Shown here: positions 7,015 through 15,336 of the stretch, one piece after another
How positions within the stretch are numbered: position 1 is the stretch's first letter
Layout: every line of letters begins with the position of its first letter
Assembly (NCBI GenBank): GCA_028819575.1
Contig: JAPPLB010000030.1
Span: forward strand, 1 to 41,469
DNA from: Bryobacterales bacterium
GTDB taxonomy: Bacteria; Acidobacteriota; Terriglobia; Bryobacterales; UBA6623
Direction: 5' to 3'
DNA length: 41,469 nt
The notes under the pieces: generated by a model
What the model was told of the DNA's origin: nothing
Database searches by the model: none
What the model saw: the letters and a program-made list of their open reading frames with translations, nothing else
Made by a program: the position numbers and the translations under genes

Positions 7015-8382
7015 TCAGTAATCGCGGAAAGGGCCGCGGGGCTCGGCGGCGTTCATTTCTCTACGCCAGCGGTGCCAGCGGGTCTTGAGGTCGGCGAGGA
7101 TTTCCGGGCGGGCCTCCGACAGGTCCTTCTCCTCACCGATGTCGTTCGTCAGATCGAACAATCCGCCGTCCGAACCCGCCTGAACCCACTTCCAATTCTT
7201 GTAGCGCGCAGCCTTGTGGCGGCGCCGCTGCCAAAACATCTCGGTCCGTTGCGAGGCGGCTTCACCCCGCAGAACAGGCAGCATGTCGAACCCGTCGTAG
7301 GTGACGCCCTCGGGCAGTCGGCCTCCCGCGGCGGCGGTGAAGGTCGGAAAGACTTCGAGTGAAGTGAGGAAAGCGTCGTTGACTTTCCCCTTCGGCAGGC
7401 GCCCCGGCCAACGCGCGATGAACGGCACGCGCAGGCCTCCCTCGAACATTCGACCCTTGCGTCCGCGCAACGGCGTATTGTCCGCGACGCCGGAACCGCC
7501 GTTATCGCTGAAAAAGACGACCAGGGTGTTCTCGGCGACCCCGAGCCGCTCCAGTTCATCGAGAATCCTGCCGATGGCGTGGTCCATGGCGGTCACGGCC
7601 GCCTTGTAGCGCTGCTTCCTGGTGGGAGGAAGGCCGCCGTACATTCGGTAGTACTCATCGGGCGCCTGAACGCCGACGCGTTCGAGATTCGAGGCTCCGT
7701 GCGGCGCGTTGAAAGGGACGTAGAGGAAGAACGGCCGGCGGCGGTTCTTGTTCAGGAACTCGATCGCCTCGCGCCGGAACAGATCGGTCGCGTAGCCCTC
7801 GACCTTGGTTCGCTCGTTGCCGCGATACATGGACGGGACTCCGTACCGCTCGTGGGTGAAGTAGTCGATGCCCGTGTTGGAGAATCCGAAGAAGGCGTCG
7901 AACCCGCGCTGCAACGGCATGAAGCGCCGGGCGCGGCCGCTATCCCACTTGCCGAAGACGCCTGTCGCGTAGCCGGCTTTGCGGAGAACCTGCGCGATGG
8001 TGACCTCGCGCACGTCAAGCCCCAGGGTCATCTCCGGCGAGACGGCGTATTCGTCCTCGGTGAAGCGGTGGCCGTAGTTGACTTCGTTGTTGCGGATCAT
8101 GTCGTAGAGGCCGTTCCGCTGCGGATAGCGCCCGGTAAGAATGCTGCCTCGGGACGGCGTGCAGGCCGGCCAGGTGACGTAGAAGTTGGTAAGGCGCACG
8201 CCTTCGGCGGCGAGCCGGTCCAGATTCGGCGTCTTCAGCTCCGGTCGGCCGCAGCAGCCGAGGTCGGCATAGCCCTGGTCGTCCGACACGATCAGGACGA
8301 TGTTGGGCTTCGCCTCCTGCGCCCACAGAGCCGGCGTTCCCGCTAAAACGAAAAGCATTGCCGTCGCAACCCGTTCCATCAT
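7015..8382 (-). CDS. Secreted type I sulfatase (arylsulfatase A family)
   Basis: The protein has about 455 residues with a signal peptide (MMERVATAMLFVLAGTPALWAQ). It is a formylglycine-dependent sulfatase: metal-binding Asp34-Asp35 in VSDDQGYAD, and Cys74 in CTPSRGSILTGR, the CxPSR sequon converted to formylglycine. FSDNGG supplies further metal ligands and HGASN and WQRRRHKA follow. AAGGAG at 8392-8397 (minus strand) lies nine bases from the ATG at 8382. It likely removes sulfate from polysaccharides in the periplasm or outside. The sulfatase-maturing enzyme is not in the window. A diverged repeat (copy C) lies just upstream, so any promoter must overlap it. Confidence 0.92.
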   Translation of the reverse strand: MMERVATAMLFVLAGTPALWAQEAKPNIVLIVSDDQGYADLGCCGRPELKTPNLDRLAAEGVRLTNFYVTWPACTPSRGSILTGRYPQRNGLYDMIRNNEVNYGHRFTEDEYAVSPEMTLGLDVREVTIAQVLRKAGYATGVFGKWDSGRARRFMPLQRGFDAFFGFSNTGIDYFTHERYGVPSMYRGNERTKVEGYATDLFRREAIEFLNKNRRRPFFLYVPFNAPHGASNLERVGVQAPDEYYRMYGGLPPTRKQRYKAAVTAMDHAIGRILDELERLGVAENTLVVFFSDNGGSGVADNTPLRGRKGRMFEGGLRVPFIARWPGRLPKGKVNDAFLTSLEVFPTFTAAAGGRLPEGVTYDGFDMLPVLRGEAASQRTEMFWQRRRHKAARYKNWKWVQAGSDGGLFDLTNDIGEEKDLSEARPEILADLKTRWHRWRREMNAAEPRGPFRDY

Positions 8383-8416
8383 GAATCTCATCTCCTTCAT
8401 GTCGGCGTAAGGCACT

Positions 8417-8533
8417 GACAAGTATTCCTCACCACGCGGCGAGACGGAATGCGTGCGGATCACGAGTCACGAAACACGAATCACGGCCTTTTTACCGCCT
8501 GCTTCGGCCGTCAGATGGTTTGAAATGCAGGCT
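8417..8533 (-). repeat. Palindromic repeat copy C (diverged, short core)
   Basis: The left end (8417-8435) differs from the terminal repeat at several bases but keeps CTCACCACGCGGCGAG. The right end is TGAAATGCAGGCT after GCTTCGGCCGTC. The interior is about 60 bases shorter than in copy B and shares a CACGAxACACG...GGCCTTT core with copy G instead. It lies between the divergent sulfatase and first RDD genes. Confidence 0.8.
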
Positions 8534-8573
8534 AACACAGCATCCGGGGGCAAAAAGTTTCCCTATAATGGCT

Positions 8574-8579
8574 CCCACT
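8574..8579 (+). promoter_or_regulatory. Candidate -10 box, first RDD gene
   Basis: TATAAT in the context AAGTTTCCCTATAAT, 36 bases before the ATG. The same 15-base string recurs before the tandem paralogue. There is no canonical -35 at normal spacing. Confidence 0.45.
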
Positions 8580-8615
8580 GCCCGGAAGAGCAGTTGCAAG
8601 CCAAGGGAGCCTTTC

Positions 8616-9242
8616 ATGTTCTGTCCTCAATGCGGTAGCCAAAACGATGACGCTCATGCCTTCTGCAGGCAGTGCGGCGCTTCGCTGAGGCGCGGCGAAA
8701 CCACTGCCCCCGCGCCCGCGCCTCCCGTCTCACCTCCGCCGCCCGCCCCCACGGTGTCCACTCCGCCGCCCGCGGCGCCGGCGGCCGGACAGGCTACCCG
8801 GTACGCAAACTTCGGTCTGCGGCTGCTGGCCGTCATTTTGGATGCGATTGTGACGGGTATCGCCGGCGTCCTGCTTGGCGCAATGCTCGGGTTAATGGCC
8901 GGTCTCGGAGGGGCCATGACCGGCGTCCACGATGCTGCCGTCTTTGGCGCCATGAATCTGTTGGGCTTTCTGTCGGGAACAGCGGCGGGTTGGCTTTATG
9001 AAGCGCTGATGGTCAGTTCCTCTTACCAGGCGACGCTGGGCAAGATGGCGGTGGGCATCGTCGTCACCGACATGCAGGGGCGCCGTATTTCGTTCCTGCG
9101 AGCGACCGGCCGCTACTTTGGCAAGTTCGTGTCGTCGATGCTCATGATGATCGGCTATCTGATACAGCCGTTCACCGAGAAGCGCCAGGCGCTGCACGAC
9201 ATGATGGCGGGGTGTTTGGTGCTGCGGAAGGTCCCGCGCTAG
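8616..9242 (+). CDS. Zinc-ribbon RDD family membrane protein (paralogue 1)
   Basis: This encodes 208 residues. The N-terminus is a short zinc ribbon with two CxxC pairs (MFCPQCG and AFCRQCG), followed by a Pro/Ala-rich linker to about residue 58. An RDD domain then shows RLLAVILDAIVTGIAG, a second hydrophobic segment, ATLGKMAVGIVVTD and LHDMMAGCLVLRK, with three or so membrane spans. RDD proteins are poorly characterised integral membrane proteins, some linked to ion or solute transport. AAGGGAG at 8603-8609 fixes the start. The gene is tandemly duplicated 230 bases downstream. Confidence 0.88.
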   Translation: MFCPQCGSQNDDAHAFCRQCGASLRRGETTAPAPAPPVSPPPPAPTVSTPPPAAPAAGQATRYANFGLRLLAVILDAIVTGIAGVLLGAMLGLMAGLGGAMTGVHDAAVFGAMNLLGFLSGTAAGWLYEALMVSSSYQATLGKMAVGIVVTDMQGRRISFLRATGRYFGKFVSSMLMMIGYLIQPFTEKRQALHDMMAGCLVLRKVPR

Positions 9243-9428
9243 TCAGCGGCCTGCGGCAAAGGGTGACCGGCCCTGGACGGATTCGCTGGAGACTTCGATC
9301 TCCACATGACGATGTTGGGCTACGCGCCCCGCGTCGCTGTTCCCGAGAAAAGGACAAGCATTGCGGGGGCCGCCCGTTTCATCATGAACTGCATCTCGTT
9401 ACAGCGTCCGGGAACTCTGAAGTTTCCC

Positions 9429-9434
9429 TATAAT
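9429..9434 (+). promoter_or_regulatory. Candidate -10 box, second RDD gene
   Basis: TATAAT inside the same AAGTTTCCCTATAAT string found before the first RDD gene, 40 bases before this ATG. Conservation of the string between duplicates supports a regulatory role. Confidence 0.45.
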
Positions 9435-9474
9435 TGTCCCCACTACGCGGAAGCGGGGTTCGCAGCAAGAATTC

Positions 9475-10041
9475 ATGTTCTGTCCACAATGCGGCCGTTT
9501 GAACGATGAGGAGTATGCGTTCTGCAAGCGGTGTGGGGCTTCGATGCGGCGCGGCAAAACCCCTGCCGCCACGCTCGAAACTCCTGTGTCAGCTCCGCTG
9601 TACGATGCACCGGCTACCGGACAAGAGATACGGTACGCGGGCTTCGGGTGGCGGTTCCTGGCTGTCTTCCTGGATTGGATTCTCATCAGCATCGTTTCGA
9701 TCCTGTTTGTCCTGACGCTCGGAGTTGCCGCCGGCGCCGGTGAAGACGACATCCCTGCCCTCGTAGTCGTAATCGGGGTAGGGATGAGTTGGTTGTATGA
9801 AGCGCTGCTGGTCAGTTCCTCTTACCAGGCGACCCTGGGCAAGAAGGCCGTGGGCATCGTCGTCACCGACCTGCAGGGGCGCCGTATTTCCTTCCTGAGA
9901 GCTACCGGCCGCCACTTTGGCAAGATCGTGTCGGAGATGCTGCTGCTGATCGGCTACCTGATACAGCCCTTCACCCCGAAGCGCCAGACTCTGCACGACA
10001 TCATGGCGGGGTGTCTGGTGCTGCGGAAGGTCCCTCGCTAG
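9475..10041 (+). CDS. Zinc-ribbon RDD family membrane protein (paralogue 2)
   Basis: The 188-residue paralogue has the same design: zinc ribbon MFCPQCG...FCKRCG, a shorter linker, then the RDD domain. From SSSYQATLGK to the C-terminal LVLRKVPR the two proteins are nearly identical, while the linker and first two membrane spans have diverged, with a shorter extramembrane loop here. The stop codon TAG is formed with the first bases of repeat copy D. It probably arose by tandem duplication including the promoter. Confidence 0.88.
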   Translation: MFCPQCGRLNDEEYAFCKRCGASMRRGKTPAATLETPVSAPLYDAPATGQEIRYAGFGWRFLAVFLDWILISIVSILFVLTLGVAAGAGEDDIPALVVVIGVGMSWLYEALLVSSSYQATLGKKAVGIVVTDLQGRRISFLRATGRHFGKIVSEMLLLIGYLIQPFTPKRQTLHDIMAGCLVLRKVPR

Positions 10042-10219
10042 CGTGTATTTCTCACCACGCGGCGAGGTGAAGTATGTAAGAGGGCCGTCAGGACGAGGCG
10101 CGAGCCGCTTGGCGCGCGCAGGTGTACTTGTAAGTACATCGAGCACGGCAAGCAAGCGCAACGAAGTCATGGCGGCCGTATCGCGTGCTTCGGCCGTCGG
10201 GTGGTGAGAAATGCAGGCT
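10040..10219 (-). repeat. Palindromic repeat copy D (180 bp)
   Basis: This is a complete copy in the orientation opposite to B, with TATTTCTCACCAC at the left end and the full GTGGTGAGAAATGCAGGCT at 10201-10219. The centre (10123-10138) reads TGTACTTGTAAGTACA: the outer C-G pair of other copies is replaced by T-A on both arms, a compensatory change. TA flanks both ends. It lies between the convergent RDD and cytochrome genes and provides the RDD stop codon. Confidence 0.95.
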
Positions 10220-10295
10220 AATCAGCCCCGCGCGGCCAAGGGTGATCGGGCTTGACAGGATTCGTCATTTGCGGGACTCCGTAAACCAAAGCCGC

Positions 10296-13200
10296 TTACA
10301 ACCCCGCGCGCATGTATTCGATCACGTCGGCCAGGTCCTGCGGGCTCAGGTCTTCTTCCAAACCGTCCGGCATGAGCGAGACGGTCGAGGTGCGCATCTC
10401 GGCGATGTTCTTGCGCAAGATGGTCTGATCTTCGTATTCGCCGCGCAGTCTCACCGCCTCGGCGGTCTCGCCGGCCAGCAAGCCGTCGTAGATCCGGCCG
10501 ACCTTGTCGACGACGACGTAGTTGGCGTAGTTGGGTCGGATATCCCGGCTCGGGTCAAGGATGCTCTCGATGAGTTGCTCGCGCGTCTTGTTGTTCACGC
10601 CGGAAAGATTCGGCCCGATGCGCGCCCGCTGGCCTTGGGGCTGGTGGCACTCCGCGCAATGCTCTTCGAAGAGGGCGCGGCCGTGATCGAGGTCGCCTTT
10701 CAGCGACACGGCATCCGCATAGGCGGCCAGGACCTCGGCGCGGTCGCTCACCTGCGCCGCCAGGAGCTTCTCGGCGCGTTGCCGGATCGTGTCGTCCGGG
10801 TACTGCGTCAGACGGATTCGGGAAACAGGGTCGACCGTTTCGACCGCCACCCGATCGGCCTCGATCGCGTCGAGAAAGGCCGCCGCTCGATCGCGCCGCC
10901 GCATCATGGCCTGAGCGACCCGCTCCCGCACCGGGGGGCCGTAACCGCTCCAGCCGGCCAGCAACAGCTCCGCGACGTCCTCCTCGTCGAACTCCGCAAG
11001 GGTCCCGACCACCGCGGACTGCAACGCCTGGGGCGCCACGCTCGTCAGCATTTCGCGCAGGACCGGAGCCACCGCCGCGTACGACCCGGCCCGCAAGGCT
11101 TCCGCCGCCCGCACCCGCTCTTCGATCGACAGCTCCGCGTCCGCGACCTCTCGCCGCGATTGGCGGACGAATTCCGGCAGATGCAAGTAGCGCGCGGCCT
11201 CCCGCGCTGCGTCCCGCACCTCGGGATCGGCGAAACGGACGAACTTCATGATCACTTGCTCTGCGGCGGGGATGCGAAAGCCGCGCGACCCGTCGATAGC
11301 CAACCCCTTGGCGAGCCCCGAGAGCGCCGCGCTGCGCCAGGCGGCGTTTTCGAGACGGCGGCTGCCGTCGACCGTGATCAGAAAGAGAGAGATTTCACGG
11401 CTGCTCCGGTTAGCAGCGATGATCGCGCTCAGCTCTCTCAGAAACTCGCGCTTGCCCTCCGTCGGCTCGTTGAAGAAACCGGCGTACCGCGTCAGCAGCC
11501 GGTTCAGCACCCTCATCCCGCCACTGCCGACTGAGCTGAGCAGCGCTTTGCGGAACCATTTGTCCTCAGCGTGCTCGGCGATCAGCGGCGCCAGCGCGCG
11601 ATGGTTCGACGGCAGCAACCCAAGGGTGAGGATGAACTGGAAACGGACGCGCGGGTCTTCGTCTTTCTGGCGAGCCATCAGAACGTTGGCCAATTCGGGA
11701 AGAAAAGCCTCCGCCATCTTGATTGCGTTTTCTCGAATGCGCGGATGCTCGTCGCTGAGCGCACGGCGCACCAAGGCCGGCTCCAGCGCTCCCAACCCCT
11801 CGAGCACCCAAAGAGCGTGCAGCCGCCCCTGGGGTGATTCGCTCTCAGCGGCCATCGTCTTCAGGAGGGGGACGGCGGCTTGATCCTGCTTCTCGAACAG
11901 CAGACGGTGAGCCGTCCGCCGATGCCAGCCGTTGGCGTGTTCGAGCGTCGCGACCAGCTCGGCCGTCGTCGCCTCACTCAAGCCTGACTTGAGACTCCGG
12001 CCCGTCTGACCATTCTCCGGGACGATGCGGTAGATCCGCCCTTTATCGGTGCCGCGATAGAAATCCATCTGAAGCCTCTCTTGCAGCGCCATCGGAATCG
12101 ATAGAGGCTCCTCGATGTACTCGCGGTAGAAGTCGACCACGTAGAGATGTCCGTCCGGCGCATTGACGAAGTTCGCGGGCGAGAACCAGGAATCCTTGAC
12201 GGCCAGAAATTCCCGATCTCCCTCCACTGCGCCGTGGGCGCGGAATGTCGCGCCGTCCTGCGTGAGAACGTTGCGGCGGACAAGATTGCCGTTCACTTCG
12301 CCGACAAAGACGTTTCCGACGTACTCGGGGGGGAAGCTGTCACCGACGTAGACCGTGGCGCCGGTCGCCGCCGAGAACCGCCCCCAAAGATGTTCGACAC
12401 GATTGAGGTTTGTTTCGTCGTAGCGCTTCTGGCGAGCCTGGGTTCGCTCGATGCGCCATTGTTGCGGCTCGGTAAGAGGATAGATCTTGTTCTCCTCATC
12501 GTCGTGCTCGACGAGAAACTGCATCGGTGAACCGGGACTGAAGAAACGGTTGCGCAGAGGATATTTCGCCGGCAGGACGGCGTGAATCAGGAAGATCGTG
12601 TTTCGCGAGCCGAACCGCTGCCCCCACTCGTCGAACGACATGCCGTACTGCACAGACCCGGCGGCCGGCTCCCAAGCGCCGGTCCCCGGATGGAACCGGA
12701 AGTCGTGCCCCCGCACGGCGACTCCGTCCTTGCCGGGGTGCTTGGGCGAGGTGATCGTTCCGGTCCGGCCGGCGTTAGCCCCGTAGATCCAGTTGTCAAT
12801 CCCGTAGCGCAGGCTGTTGATCCGCGCTTCCGGCGTAACATCCTCCTGGAAGCCGGTGAACCAGACATCCTTGATGTCGGCCTTGTGATCGCCATCGGTG
12901 TCCTTGAGATAAAGAACGTCGGGGGCGGCGGCGGCGAAAATACCCCCTTGCCAGGGAAGAACGGTAGAGACTTGCAACAGGTTGTCCGCGAAAACAGTGG
13001 CCGTTTCGTAGCGGCCGTCTCCATCCTGATCCTGCAGGAAGCTGATACGGCTGCGCGGTGGTTCTCCCTCCGCGGGGTCATACGGATAGTCGCGCATTTC
13101 GGCCACCCAAAGATCGCCGTTCTCGTCGAACGCGATGTCGACGGGGTCGGTGACTTGCGGTTCGGCGGCGACAATCTCAATACGGAAGCCCGGCTCGATT

Positions 13201-13361
13201 TGGAAAGCGTCAACGGCCTGCTCGGGAGTGAGTGGGTCGCTGTCGTAAGGTCCCTTGGTTGGCCCGGAACTACCGCAGAAGGCCAAGAGAAGCAGTAGAG
13301 CAAGCGAGACGACCCTTCCTGCGGAAGAAAAGTCATCCGGTGTGGCGCATAGGGTCTTCAT
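10296..13361 (-). CDS. PVC-type membrane dehydrogenase with HEAT repeats and C-terminal c-type heme domain
   Basis: The 1021-residue exported protein starts with a signal segment and a possible lipid-anchor Cys29 (LLLLLAFC, a weak lipobox). Residues ~40-440 form the beta-propeller dehydrogenase-like domain typical of these proteins (IEPGFRIEIVAAEPQV, DENGDLWVAEMRDYPYD, FLQDQDGDGRYE, DTDGDHKAD, NSLRYGIDNWIYGANAG). A long helical region of HEAT-like repeats follows, then a cytochrome c domain with heme-binding Cys902-Ala-Glu-Cys905-His906 and a likely axial Met997. Such proteins are abundant in planctomycetes, verrucomicrobia and acidobacteria and probably oxidise sugars or alcohols in the periplasm. 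The actual substrate is unknown. The gene stands alone, convergent with the RDD genes. Confidence 0.9.
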   Translation of the reverse strand: MKTLCATPDDFSSAGRVVSLALLLLLAFCGSSGPTKGPYDSDPLTPEQAVDAFQIEPGFRIEIVAAEPQVTDPVDIAFDENGDLWVAEMRDYPYDPAEGEPPRSRISFLQDQDGDGRYETATVFADNLLQVSTVLPWQGGIFAAAAPDVLYLKDTDGDHKADIKDVWFTGFQEDVTPEARINSLRYGIDNWIYGANAGRTGTITSPKHPGKDGVAVRGHDFRFHPGTGAWEPAAGSVQYGMSFDEWGQRFGSRNTIFLIHAVLPAKYPLRNRFFSPGSPMQFLVEHDDEENKIYPLTEPQQWRIERTQARQKRYDETNLNRVEHLWGRFSAATGATVYVGDSFPPEYVGNVFVGEVNGNLVRRNVLTQDGATFRAHGAVEGDREFLAVKDSWFSPANFVNAPDGHLYVVDFYREYIEEPLSIPMALQERLQMDFYRGTDKGRIYRIVPENGQTGRSLKSGLSEATTAELVATLEHANGWHRRTAHRLLFEKQDQAAVPLLKTMAAESESPQGRLHALWVLEGLGALEPALVRRALSDEHPRIRENAIKMAEAFLPELANVLMARQKDEDPRVRFQFILTLGLLPSNHRALAPLIAEHAEDKWFRKALLSSVGSGGMRVLNRLLTRYAGFFNEPTEGKREFLRELSAIIAANRSSREISLFLITVDGSRRLENAAWRSAALSGLAKGLAIDGSRGFRIPAAEQVIMKFVRFADPEVRDAAREAARYLHLPEFVRQSRREVADAELSIEERVRAAEALRAGSYAAVAPVLREMLTSVAPQALQSAVVGTLAEFDEEDVAELLLAGWSGYGPPVRERVAQAMMRRRDRAAAFLDAIEADRVAVETVDPVSRIRLTQYPDDTIRQRAEKLLAAQVSDRAEVLAAYADAVSLKGDLDHGRALFEEHCAECHQPQGQRARIGPNLSGVNNKTREQLIESILDPSRDIRPNYANYVVVDKVGRIYDGLLAGETAEAVRLRGEYEDQTILRKNIAEMRTSTVSLMPDGLEEDLSPQDLADVIEYMRAGL

Positions 13362-13528
13362 AGAGTCTCGTTCGGTGGCCTCATTCTAACGGGGCTCCGC
13401 TATGGACCGACAAGCAGGACAACGGAGCGCTGCGTGAGCATGACTCGAATGCGAATCTTGGCGAGCGAAGAAAACTAGCGATTGGCTTCGCGTCCGCCCA
13501 CCGGCGCGAAGCTTTTTGGATCAGGTGA

Positions 13529-13534
13529 TACAAT
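13529..13534 (+). promoter_or_regulatory. Candidate -10 box for rfbD
   Basis: TACAAT, 41 bases before the proposed GTG start. No good -35 is visible. It argues against an upstream TTG start at 13516, which would precede the promoter. Confidence 0.35.
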
Positions 13535-13575
13535 CCCGTTCTGTTTCGGCGGATCGGGGACCGCCGCAGGCAGCA

Positions 13576-14487
13576 GTGAGTCTCGTGAAGGCGATCGTCT
13601 TGGGAGCCGGCGGGCAATTGGGCGCCGAACTGGTCTTGGAGCTTGCCCGGCGCGGGCACGAAGTGACCGCCTTGGGGCGCGGGCAACTCGATATCACCGA
13701 CGCGACGGCCGTCCGCCAGGCGCTGTTGCGGCAGCAGCCGGGTTGGGTCATCAACTCCGCGGCTTACAACCAGGTCGATCTGGCCGAGAAAGAACCGCAG
13801 GCCGCGATGGCCGTCAACGGCTTCGCCGTGCATTCCCTGGCGACCGGCTGCCGCGATGTCGGCGCCACGTTCGTTCATTTCTCGACGGACCACGTTTTTG
13901 ACGGGACGAAGGCGGAACCGTACACCGAGTCCGATCCGCCGAGCCCGCCCTCGGCCTACGGACTCTCGAAGCTCGCCGGGGAATGGTATGCCCGGATCAA
14001 TTGCAGCAAACGCTATGTCTTCCGGATCGCCGGCGTGTTCGGACCGGCGGGGCGCTATACGCGTCGCGGCAACTTCCCCGAACTCGTGATCCGCAAGGCG
14101 CATGAAGGCAGTCCGATGAAGGTCGTGGACGATTTCTTCGCGACGCCGACCTACGCGCCGGCTTCGGCCTCTCGCGTGATCGACGCGCTCGAGAAAGAAA
14201 TCCCGTTCGGCCTGTACCATCTCGGCGGAAGCGTCTCGATCTCCTGGTATCAATGGGCGCTGAAGATCCTCGATCAGACCGGGCTGCGAGCCGAGATCGC
14301 TCCGACCAATCGCCGCGAGTACAAAACGGTTGCTGTGAGGCCGCGCCACGCCGGTCTCTCGAACGCCCGGATCGAAGCCGCCGGCATCGCGCGGATGCCG
14401 CCCCTGGACGAGGCGCTGACCGATTACCTGCGCCGGCGCGAAAAGGTCAAGCCTCCGACAGGCCGGCCTGCCCATGCCGACGCCTGA
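13576..14487 (+). CDS. rfbD: dTDP-4-dehydrorhamnose reductase (RmlD family)
   Basis: This encodes about 303 residues of an extended SDR. Visible are the nucleotide-binding LGAGGQLG, INSAAYNQVDLAE, the catalytic Thr in FSTDHVFDG, YGLSKLAGE with Tyr and Lys, and RIAGVFGP. The enzyme performs the last step of dTDP-L-rhamnose synthesis for cell-surface polysaccharides. RmlA, RmlB and RmlC are not adjacent, so it is either scattered from the pathway or a related NDP-sugar reductase. The start is uncertain: GTG at 13576 or GTG at 13585, both within a few residues of the Rossmann strand. Confidence 0.85.
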   Translation: MSLVKAIVLGAGGQLGAELVLELARRGHEVTALGRGQLDITDATAVRQALLRQQPGWVINSAAYNQVDLAEKEPQAAMAVNGFAVHSLATGCRDVGATFVHFSTDHVFDGTKAEPYTESDPPSPPSAYGLSKLAGEWYARINCSKRYVFRIAGVFGPAGRYTRRGNFPELVIRKAHEGSPMKVVDDFFATPTYAPASASRVIDALEKEIPFGLYHLGGSVSISWYQWALKILDQTGLRAEIAPTNRREYKTVAVRPRHAGLSNARIEAAGIARMPPLDEALTDYLRRREKVKPPTGRPAHADA

Positions 14488-14702
14488 CGGAGAAGCCTGC
14501 GTGCAGACACGGCATGTCTCGACGACATAGCCACTGCCGCTCAACGCGATCGCACCTCTTGCCGTTGCCGCGCCCCGGATAGCGACTCTTTATGTCGAAC
14601 AGGAGACCGCGAACCGGATCGTCCTGCTGTCGGCGCAATGTAAGACGTTCCCCGGATGAGCCAGGCAGACGGCGAAGGAAAAAATTTCCAGCACCAACAG
14701 GT

Positions 14703-14718
14703 ACTGAAGCCCTTCAGT
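14703..14718 (+). terminator. Candidate intrinsic terminator
   Basis: ACTGAA and TTCAGT pair around GCCC and are followed by CTTCTTTTGTC. The stem is AT-rich and modest. It lies 216 bases downstream of rfbD and is the best candidate for that gene's terminator. Confidence 0.4.
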
Positions 14719-15026
14719 CTTCTTTTGTCTCCCCGGCCTGTTTAGCATGAGGACAGGGATGCGGGAATCCTGGCCCTGCGAAGAAAAAAGCGGAGGAGAA
14801 AAGGTCAAAAAAATCGAGGAGGTGAGATCACGCCCACGCTTCTGCGACGAAGTTTGTTCTTCGTAGCGCCGGCAACCCCGGCCGGCAGGACGAGGTGCAA
14901 GCCGTCCGCGCCGGCAACACGGCCTTTACGTCCGTTCGGTTCGCCGGGGTGCGCAAGGGTCGCAAAACAAAAAACCCGAAACCAACGCCCGCACCACTGC
15001 ACCTGCCGACAAGTCACGGCTTCCAT

Positions 15027-15051
15027 ACCCACCATTTCCCACCGTTTCCCG
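15027..15051 (-). promoter_or_regulatory. Three TGGGN-type repeats with 5-base spacers (MraZ-box-like)
   Basis: On the minus strand the sequence reads CGGGA, five bases, TGGGA, five bases, TGGGT. MraZ binds TGGGN repeats spaced by five bases upstream of the division/cell-wall cluster. No mraZ or rsmH lies nearby, so this is an orphan match; a 10-bp-periodic repeat for another regulator is equally possible. Confidence 0.35.
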
Positions 15052-15269
15052 GCATGACTCGGGGGGTGGGGGGTGCCCCGGAACAAGTGTTCAAGCGCCG
15101 TTAGATGGGAAATCCCGCAAAAATGTACGGAATCCCGGATCTGCGTGAGAAAACACGAAGCGCAGTGTTCACCGCAGTTCCCGTCTCTCCTCGGGCAGGT
15201 TCCGCTGCGGAGAACGCACCATGAATCCATGCTGCGAAAGGGGAACGCTCTGGATTGCGTCGATGTCCG

Positions 15270-15275
15270 TATAAT
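15270..15275 (+). promoter_or_regulatory. Candidate -10 box for the Mo-hydroxylase operon
   Basis: TATAAT 61 bases before the small-subunit ATG, at the only AT-rich spot directly upstream. There is no clear -35. Confidence 0.4.
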
Positions 15276-15336
15276 TTCGCTTGACCATGAGGCAGCCGGT
15301 GTTTCATGATTAATGGCGCATTTTGGAGACTCTGCG

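Larger units (their letters stand above)
14488..15336. other. Long non-coding region with structured signals
   Basis: About 850 bases separate rfbD from the molybdenum hydroxylase operon. I find no convincing gene. An open frame on the minus strand (14805-15743) is mostly antisense to the iron-sulfur subunit gene. The region holds a terminator-like hairpin (14703-14718), an A/T-rich patch with GGAAAAAATTTCC near 14680, GC-rich GCCGG/CCGGC hairpins near 14870, a triple TGGGN-type array (15027-15051) and a TATAAT box (15270-15275). Confidence 0.6.

Noticed and set aside
14530..14608. Cobalamin-riboswitch-like words: GCCACTG at 14530 and CAGGAGACC at 14600
   Set aside because: The upstream conserved core expected before GCCACTG is missing, the region overlaps nothing B12-related, and the next gene is over 700 bases away. 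Short chance matches are likely.
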